A program made the translations under genes and the position numbers. Below are positions 58,891-64,000 of a stretch of 64,000 nt of DNA, one piece after another. This stretch comes from Nocardioides sp. Root140. GTDB lineage: Bacteria > Actinomycetota > Actinomycetes > Propionibacteriales > Nocardioidaceae. Location: the NCBI RefSeq assembly GCF_001426745.1, contig NZ_LMFI01000010.1, positions 1,598,652 to 1,662,651 on the forward strand, read 5' to 3'. The notes beneath the pieces were generated by a model. It worked only from the letters and a program-made list of their open reading frames with translations, did not search any database and was not told the origin of the DNA. Numbering within the stretch: position 1 is the stretch's first letter; each line of letters begins with the position of its first letter.

Positions 58891-59691
58891 TCAGTGGCGG
58901 ATGCCGAACTTCCTCGCCGTGATCGTCTCGACCAGCCCGCGGGGCGCGACTCGGCGCAGCGCGAAGACCAGGGGTGCGTTGCTGCCGCGGGCGTAGAGCG
59001 ACCTCGGCTTCTCGGCCTCGATCGCCTCACACAGGGTCGCGGCGACGTCGTGGGCACTCACGCCGCCCGCCTCGAGCTCGTCGAGTCGCGCGATCACGAT
59101 GTTGCACTCACGCTTGTACGGCGAGTCGTCGGCGACGTACTTCGTGCGGCGCTGGCTGATGCCGGTGTTGATCGACCCGGGCTCGACCGTGGTCAGCCAC
59201 ACGCCGTACGGCGCCAGCTCCTCTCGTGCGGCCGTGGCGAACGCCCGGATCGCGGCCTTGGTGGCGGCGTACGACGACCGGTAGGGCAGGGGAAAGCTGG
59301 CGATCATCGAACCGATCATCACCACCCGTCCGTAGCCACGCTCGCGCATGCCGGGCAGGAGCAGCTGGGTCAGCTGCACGGGGCCGAGCACGTTGAGCTG
59401 GAAGAGCCGGTCGAGGGCGTCGACCGGCAGCTCCTCCAGCGGACCGGACTGCGACTCCCCGGCGTTGTTGACCAGCACGTCGACCGGGCCTGCTGCCTGC
59501 GCGCAGGCCACGATGGACGCGCGGTCCTCGAGGTCGAGCGCCAGCCATTCGACCCCCTCGACGAGTTGGTCGTCGCGCAGCGACTTCGGGTTGCGACTGG
59601 TGCCGATCACCCGGAACCCCTTGCCCAGCAAGGCGATTGCGGTGGCCTGACCGATTCCGGAGGAGGCGCCGGTGACGAGGGCGGTGCGCAT
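58891..59691 (-). CDS. Short-chain dehydrogenase/reductase
   Basis: A 266-residue classical SDR. NAD(P) loop ALVTGASSGIGQATA with a basic SRNP region after strand 2 favouring NADPH, NNAG in VLVNNAGESQ, catalytic Ser in IGSMIASFPLP and YxxxK in SSYAATKAAIRAF. Third gene of a TetR-KstD-SDR operon; start overlaps the KstD stop (ATGA). The pairing suggests a shared steroid-like or lipid substrate, not proven. Confidence 0.93.
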   Translation of the reverse strand: MRTALVTGASSGIGQATAIALLGKGFRVIGTSRNPKSLRDDQLVEGVEWLALDLEDRASIVACAQAAGPVDVLVNNAGESQSGPLEELPVDALDRLFQLNVLGPVQLTQLLLPGMRERGYGRVVMIGSMIASFPLPYRSSYAATKAAIRAFATAAREELAPYGVWLTTVEPGSINTGISQRRTKYVADDSPYKRECNIVIARLDELEAGGVSAHDVAATLCEAIEAEKPRSLYARGSNAPLVFALRRVAPRGLVETITARKFGIRH

Positions 59692-61367
59692 CAGAGGGCC
59701 TTCGCCAGGGCCAGGCCCGCGGCGCGACCCGAGAAGATGCAGCCCCCGAGGAAGGTGCCCTCGAGTGCGTTGTAGCCGTGCACGCCGCCACCGCCGAACC
59801 CGGCGACCTCGCCTGCGGCGTAGAGGCCGGGGATCGGCGCACCGTCGCCGCCGATGACCCGCGAGTCGAGGTCGGTCTGGATGCCGCCGAGGGTCTTGCG
59901 GGAGAGGATGTTGAGGCGCACCGCGATCAGCGGACCGTTGTCGGCGTCGAGGATGCGGTGCGGTGAGGCCACCCGGATCAGCTTGTCGGTACGCGACAGG
60001 CGGGCGTTGCGGATCGCCATCAGCTGCAGGTCCTTGGAGAAGGCGTTGTCGAGCTGGCGGTCGCGCTCGACGATCTGCTTCTCGACGTGGGCCGCGTCGA
60101 GCACCGCGCCGTCCCGGCCGAGCTCGTTCATGCCGGCCACCAGCTCGCCGATCGTGTCGGCTACGACGAAGTCCTCGCCGTGCTCCTTGAACTTCTCGAC
60201 CGGGCCGGGTGCGCCCTTGGCCAGACGGGACTGGAGCATGAACTTCAGGTCGCGGCGGGTGATGTCGGGGTTCTGCTCGGAGCCGGAGAGGGCGAACTCC
60301 TTCTCGATGATCTTCTGGGTCAGCACGAACCACGAGTAGTCGTGGCCGGTGGCCAGGATCGCCTTCATCGTGCCGATCGAGTCGAAGCCCGGGAAGTTCG
60401 GCGAGGGCAGCCGGTCGCCCAGCGCGTCGAACCACATCGACGACGGTCCGGGGATGATCCGGATGGCGTGGTCGGGCCAGATCGGGTCCCAGTTGTGGAT
60501 GCCCTCGGTGTAGGCCCACATGCGGTCGGAGTTGACCAGGTTGGCGCCGGCGGCCTCCGAGATCGCGAGCATGCGGCCGTCGACATGGGCAGGCACCCCG
60601 GCGATCATGTGCTTGGGCACGGGACCGAGCCGGTCGACCGGCCAGTTCGCCCGCATCAGGTCGAAGTTGTGGCCGATGCCGCCGGAGGTGACGACCACGG
60701 CGCCCGCGCGCAGTTCGAAGTCTCCGACCACCTCACGGGAGGACTTCACGCCGCGCTCGGCGTCGCTGTCCTCCAGCACGGAACCGCGTACGCCGACCAC
60801 GGCGCCGGCGTCCACGACCAGCTCGTCGACCTGGTGACGGAACGCGAACCGCACGAGACCCTGCGCCTCGCCGTCGAGCACCGGCTTCTCGAAGATCTCC
60901 ACGACCGCCGGCCCGGTTCCCCAGGAGAGGTGGAACCGCGGCACGGAGTTGCCGTGACCGCTCGCCGAGCCCGAGCCGCGCTCGGCCCAGCCGACGAACG
61001 GCAGGAACTTCAGGCCGAGGCCCCGCACGTAGTCGCGCTTGCCGCCGGCAGCCCACGCGACGTACGCCTCGGCCCACTGGCGGCCCCAGACGTCCTGGTC
61101 GTCGAGGCGGTCGAAGCCGGCCGAGCCGAGCCAGTCCTGCATGGCGAGCTCGGGGGAGTCCTTGATGCCCATGCGGCGCTGTTCGGGGCTGTCGACGAAG
61201 AAGAGCCCGCCGAGCGACCAGAACGCCTGCCCGCCCAGGTTGTTGCGGTTCTCCTGCTCGACGACCAGCACGCGTTTGCCGGCCTTGACCAGTTCGTGGG
61301 TGGCGACGAGCCCGGCCAGGCCGGCGCCGACCACGATCACGTCGGGGCGGAAGTCGTCGTCGGTCAT
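59691..61367 (-). CDS. FAD-dependent oxidoreductase (3-ketosteroid dehydrogenase-like)
   Basis: A 558-residue flavoprotein of the succinate dehydrogenase/fumarate reductase flavoprotein group. FAD loop VIVVGAGLAGLVATHELVKAGKRVLVVEQE, LGGQAFWSLGGLFFVDSPEQRRMG, and the C-terminal FAD motif GLYAAGEVAGFGGGGVHGYNALEGTFLGGCIFSGRAAG. This group (often annotated KstD or FAD-binding dehydrogenase) oxidises cyclic ketones; some members are true 3-ketosteroid-1-dehydrogenases, but the active-site Tyr set could not be confirmed. ATGA overlaps on both sides. Confidence 0.9.
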   Translation of the reverse strand: MTDDDFRPDVIVVGAGLAGLVATHELVKAGKRVLVVEQENRNNLGGQAFWSLGGLFFVDSPEQRRMGIKDSPELAMQDWLGSAGFDRLDDQDVWGRQWAEAYVAWAAGGKRDYVRGLGLKFLPFVGWAERGSGSASGHGNSVPRFHLSWGTGPAVVEIFEKPVLDGEAQGLVRFAFRHQVDELVVDAGAVVGVRGSVLEDSDAERGVKSSREVVGDFELRAGAVVVTSGGIGHNFDLMRANWPVDRLGPVPKHMIAGVPAHVDGRMLAISEAAGANLVNSDRMWAYTEGIHNWDPIWPDHAIRIIPGPSSMWFDALGDRLPSPNFPGFDSIGTMKAILATGHDYSWFVLTQKIIEKEFALSGSEQNPDITRRDLKFMLQSRLAKGAPGPVEKFKEHGEDFVVADTIGELVAGMNELGRDGAVLDAAHVEKQIVERDRQLDNAFSKDLQLMAIRNARLSRTDKLIRVASPHRILDADNGPLIAVRLNILSRKTLGGIQTDLDSRVIGGDGAPIPGLYAAGEVAGFGGGGVHGYNALEGTFLGGCIFSGRAAGLALAKAL

Positions 61368-62011
61368 GGGGTCTCCTCGGGTGGGGTGTGGGTGACGTCG
61401 GTGTCGGCCTCGACGGTGTGTGCCGTGACCAGGAGGACAAAGAGGTCTGTACGGCGCTGCAGGACGGCAGCGTTGTCGGGTTCGATCAGGCACTGCACGG
61501 AGGTGCCGTCGTGCACGGCGACCAGGGCCGGGCCGAGTGCTGCCGGATCGATGACGCGTCGTCCGACCCGGGCCAGGAGTGCTTCGAGCGTCGGCATGAG
61601 GCCCGCCTCGATGCGTTCCTCGCGTTGCGCCATCACGCGCCGCAGCGCCGGGTTGCGCAGTGCGTGCGCGGTGAACTCGGCGGTCACGCGGTACCACTCG
61701 TCGTCCAGCGGAACCGCCGAGAGCACGTGCTCGACGGCCTCACGCAGCGACGTGACGGGCGGTGGCTCCTGGGTGAGGAACGCCGCGAGGTCGGACTGCA
61801 TCTCCTCGGACCGCTGCTCCCAGATGGCCAGGAAGAGCTCGTCGAGCGAGGTGAAGTTGGAGTAGAACGCGCCGCGGGTGAACCCCGCCTGCTCGCAGAC
61901 CTGCTCGACGGTCGACCGGCCGAACCCCTCGCGGGCGAAGACCACGAGGGCGGCGTCGAGCAGGCGTTGCCGGGTCTGCTGGCGGCGTCGCGTCGGTGCC
62001 GGAGTACTCAC
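61364..62011 (-). CDS. TetR/AcrR family repressor of the KstD-SDR operon
   Basis: A 215-residue regulator. HTH at residues about 10-55 (RQRLLDAALVVFAREGFGRSTVEQVCEQAGFTRGAFYSNFTSLDELFLAIW). The larger C-terminal domain is of the TetR_C ligand-binding kind. GTG 62011 starts right at the edge of its operator. First gene of the operon; ATGA overlap with the flavoprotein. Confidence 0.9.
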   Translation of the reverse strand: MSTPAPTRRRQQTRQRLLDAALVVFAREGFGRSTVEQVCEQAGFTRGAFYSNFTSLDELFLAIWEQRSEEMQSDLAAFLTQEPPPVTSLREAVEHVLSAVPLDDEWYRVTAEFTAHALRNPALRRVMAQREERIEAGLMPTLEALLARVGRRVIDPAALGPALVAVHDGTSVQCLIEPDNAAVLQRRTDLFVLLVTAHTVEADTDVTHTPPEETP

Positions 62012-62046
62012 GATACGAAAATGTATCCGATACAGCTCTGTATCGG
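62011..62046. promoter_or_regulatory. Two overlapping TetR operators
   Basis: CCGATACAG-CT-CTGTATCGG (62027-62046) is a perfect 20-bp palindrome. Directly adjoining, CGATAC-GAAAAT-GTATCcG (62011-62029) is a second, looser one. TACATT on the minus strand inside the second is a plausible -10 for the TetR gene. The pair also lies ahead of the divergent SDR gene. Confidence 0.75.
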
Positions 62047-62083
62047 AAGGGCTGAAGTGCCGTGAACCACGGGCGCCCGCCAC

Positions 62084-62089
62084 TACCCT
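62084..62089 (+). promoter_or_regulatory. -10 box, leaderless promoter of divergent SDR
   Basis: TACCCT, 6 bases before GTG 62096. The TetR operators end 38 bp upstream, near the expected -35 zone. Confidence 0.6.
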
Positions 62090-62095
62090 GTCGGG

Positions 62096-62752
62096 GTGAC
62101 CCTTCCTGTCCTGTTCATCCTCGGTGCCGGGCCCGGCCTGGGCCGCGCGGTGGCGCACCGGTTCCACAACGACGGCTACAAGATCGTGCTTGCCGCGCGC
62201 TCCGAGCACCGCCTCGGCCAGCTGGCCGACGACCTGCGAGGGGCGGGCACGAAGGTGGACACGGTGGCGGTCGACCTCACCGACGAGAAGGCCGTACGCC
62301 GGGCAGTCGACGAGGTGGGTCGCAGGCACGGCCACATCGACGTGCTGCACTTCAACCCGAGCACCTTCCGCCAGAAGGACCCGCTCGCCCTGACCGTCGA
62401 CGAGCTCCTGGACGACCTCCGCCTCGGCGTTGCGCCGTTGCTGCCCGCCGTGCAGGCCGCGCGGCCCTACCTGCGCAGCGGGGCCCGCGTGGTCGTCACC
62501 GGCAGTGCCGCCGCCGACAAGCCGTGGAACCAGGCCGCGTCGCTCGGCGTGCAGAAGGCCGCCCTGCGCAATCTGGTGATCAGCCTCGACACCACCCTCG
62601 AGCCCGACGGAATCCGTGCGGTCAACGTGCAGGTCGACGGAGTGCTGGCCCAGTCGGGCACCTTCGGTCCGGGCAACGTGGCGACGGCGATCCATGCGGC
62701 CGTCGTACGCCGGGACGCGGAGTGGACGCCCCTCGTGCACTACCCCGGCTGA
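62096..62752 (+). CDS. SDR family oxidoreductase, divergent from TetR operon
   Basis: A 218-residue SDR-like protein. Nucleotide loop FILGAGPGLGRAVAHRF (atypical GAGPGLG), basic AARSEHRLGQL, and VVVTGSAAADKPWNQAASLGVQKAALRNL where the usual catalytic Tyr is replaced: the Y-x-x-x-K position reads L-G-V-Q-K. NNAG is also altered (LHFNPST). It may be a non-catalytic or divergent SDR. Shares its intergenic region with the TetR gene. Confidence 0.85.
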   Translation: MTLPVLFILGAGPGLGRAVAHRFHNDGYKIVLAARSEHRLGQLADDLRGAGTKVDTVAVDLTDEKAVRRAVDEVGRRHGHIDVLHFNPSTFRQKDPLALTVDELLDDLRLGVAPLLPAVQAARPYLRSGARVVVTGSAAADKPWNQAASLGVQKAALRNLVISLDTTLEPDGIRAVNVQVDGVLAQSGTFGPGNVATAIHAAVVRRDAEWTPLVHYPG

Positions 62753-62813
62753 CCTCGTGAGGCGCTGAGGGCAGAGACACCTTCCGTTCACCTTGGTGCC
62801 ACACACTCCGCGC

Positions 62814-64000
62814 GTGAACCCCGCTCCAACGACGCTCCTGCCTGCCCTCCTGGCCGGCGACCGGGCGCCACGACCGCGCACCTTGGTCGACATCTTCCGC
62901 ACCACGGTCGAGGAGTGCCCTGACGCACTCGCCGTCGACAGCGGCATCGAGACCCTGACGTACGCCGAGCTCGCCGAGGCCGCCGACGACCTGGCCGACC
63001 GGCTGGCCGCGCTGGGCGTGGGGCGTGGCGACAAGGTCGGCGTACGCATCAAGTCCGGGACCACCGACCTCTACGTGGCGATCATCGGCATCCTGGTCGC
63101 CGGCGCGGCCTACGTGCCGGTCGACGCCGACGACCCCGACGAGAGGGCCCGCGTGGTCTTCGAGGAGTCGGCGGCTGCCGCGGTGATCGGCAACGACCTG
63201 GTGATCGCCGCGACCGTCGACCGCGACCCGCGCGAACGCGATGCGCCGGGCCACGACGACGACGCGTGGGTGATCTTCACCTCCGGCTCCACCGGCAGGC
63301 CCAAGGGCGTGGCGGTCACCCACCGCAACGCCGCGGCCTTCGTCGACGCCGAGTCGAACATGTTCCTGGTCGACGAACCGATCGGGCCCGACGACCGGGT
63401 GATGGCCGGCCTCTCGGTCGCCTTCGACGCCAGCTGCGAGGAGATGTGGCTGGCCTGGGCGTACGGCGGCTGCCTGGTCCCCGCACCACGCTCCCTGGTG
63501 CGCTCCGGTGTCGACGTCGGGCCCTGGCTGGTCGCCAACGACATCACCATCGTCTCGACGGTGCCGACGCTGGTGGCGCTGTGGCCCGCAGCGGCCCTCG
63601 ACAAGGTCCGCCTGCTGATCATGGGCGGCGAGGCCTGCCCGCCCGAGCTGGCCGCGAGGCTCCAGCGTGAGGGCCGCGAGGTGTGGAACACCTACGGCCC
63701 GACCGAGGCCACCGTGGTCGCCTGTGGTGCCCTGCTCGACGGCTCCGACCCGGTGCGCATCGGCCTTCCCCTCGACGGCTGGGACCTCGCCGTGGTCGAT
63801 GCGGAGGGTCACCCGGTCGGCGAGGGCGAGTCCGGCGAGCTGATCATCGGCGGCGTCGGGCTGGCCCGCTACCTCGACCCGGAGAAGGACGCCGAGAAGT
63901 ACGCACCGATGCCGACGCTCGGCTGGGAGCGCGCCTACCGCTCGGGCGACGTCGTGCGCAACGACCCGGCCGGCCTGGTCTTCGCCGGTCGCGCCGACGA
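62814..64000 (+). CDS. Pls/PosA-type non-ribosomal peptide synthetase (5' part)
   Basis: The first 395 codons of a gene that runs off the window. An adenylation domain begins after a 20-residue lead: TLVDIFRTTVEECPDALAV, YVPVDADDPDERARVVF, core A3 VIFTSGSTGRPKGVAVTH, A5 NTYGPTEATVVACGALL, A6 GELIIGGVGLARYLDPEKDAEKYAPMP, A7 YRSGD, A8 beginning FAGRADD. VPVDADDPDERA and FDASCEEMWLAW are typical of the Pls/PosA group, single-module synthetases (A-T-membrane C-type domains) that make poly-epsilon-lysine or related polymers. The downstream domains are not visible, so this assignment is by family resemblance. GTG 62814 is the likely start. Confidence 0.85.
   Translation, partial: MNPAPTTLLPALLAGDRAPRPRTLVDIFRTTVEECPDALAVDSGIETLTYAELAEAADDLADRLAALGVGRGDKVGVRIKSGTTDLYVAIIGILVAGAAYVPVDADDPDERARVVFEESAAAAVIGNDLVIAATVDRDPRERDAPGHDDDAWVIFTSGSTGRPKGVAVTHRNAAAFVDAESNMFLVDEPIGPDDRVMAGLSVAFDASCEEMWLAWAYGGCLVPAPRSLVRSGVDVGPWLVANDITIVSTVPTLVALWPAAALDKVRLLIMGGEACPPELAARLQREGREVWNTYGPTEATVVACGALLDGSDPVRIGLPLDGWDLAVVDAEGHPVGEGESGELIIGGVGLARYLDPEKDAEKYAPMPTLGWERAYRSGDVVRNDPAGLVFAGRAD

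Overview
The window is high-GC, gene-dense actinobacterial DNA. Coding runs almost edge to edge and starts are often GTG. Gene content (bacterial proteasome activator, deazaflavin-type nitroreductase family protein, GTP-dependent PEP carboxykinase, desferrioxamine-type siderophore genes, Pls/PosA-type peptide synthetase) suggests a Nocardioidaceae-like organism, most likely Nocardioides or a close relative. This is inferred from gene families and style only; no rRNA lies in the window.

Layout. 1-6 kb: rhodanese fragment, Fpg/Nei glycosylase, AAA ATPase, TetR regulator, two exported or membrane proteins. 6-16 kb: a membrane protein with acidic/Ser-Thr tail, an ECF sigma factor coupled to a Pro-rich membrane protein, a BenE transporter, glycerophosphodiesterase, DUF5926, arginine deiminase, a GDT1-type exporter, prephenate dehydratase. 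16-28 kb: a nitroreductase-like gene between long inverted repeats, a PAP2-lipid kinase fusion, serS with two HAD phosphatases, two TIMP-like secreted proteins, bpa, quinone oxidoreductase, MobA-DUF6457 fusion, nitrilase, biotinyl carrier. 28-37 kb: three tRNAs, a small secreted peptide facing a HTH regulator, and a PEP-metabolism block (pckG with a divergent ArsR-type regulator, ppsA-ppsR). 37-48 kb: an arsenic cassette (arsI/arsR/aquaporin/arsC), a spermidine-synthase-like membrane protein, a PLP enzyme, redox proteins, YceI, a hydrolase. 48-56 kb: an iron-box-controlled hydroxamate siderophore operon (desABCD order) extended by a penicillin-acylase-like enzyme and a second acyltransferase. 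56-64 kb: epoxide-hydrolase-like protein, DEAD-box helicase, a TetR-controlled KstD/SDR operon, a divergent SDR, and the first 1.2 kb of a Pls/PosA-type synthetase running off the end.

Two features recur. Nineteen genes show a TANNNT hexamer exactly 6 or 7 bases before the start codon, the signature of leaderless transcription, and this settles several start choices. Several intergenic repeat families occur: 22-bp units right after two stop codons, a GATCGTGCA-containing element at two 3' regions, and a 58-bp element in both internal gaps of the siderophore operon. The last encodes an 18-residue micro-ORF joined by ATGA overlaps at both ends and can fold to pair its CCC with the next gene's AGGG ribosome site. 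It is the most unusual structure I see, followed by the peptide/regulator pair at 29.4-30.7 kb and the inverted-repeat-bounded nitroreductase cassette at 16.3-17.0 kb.
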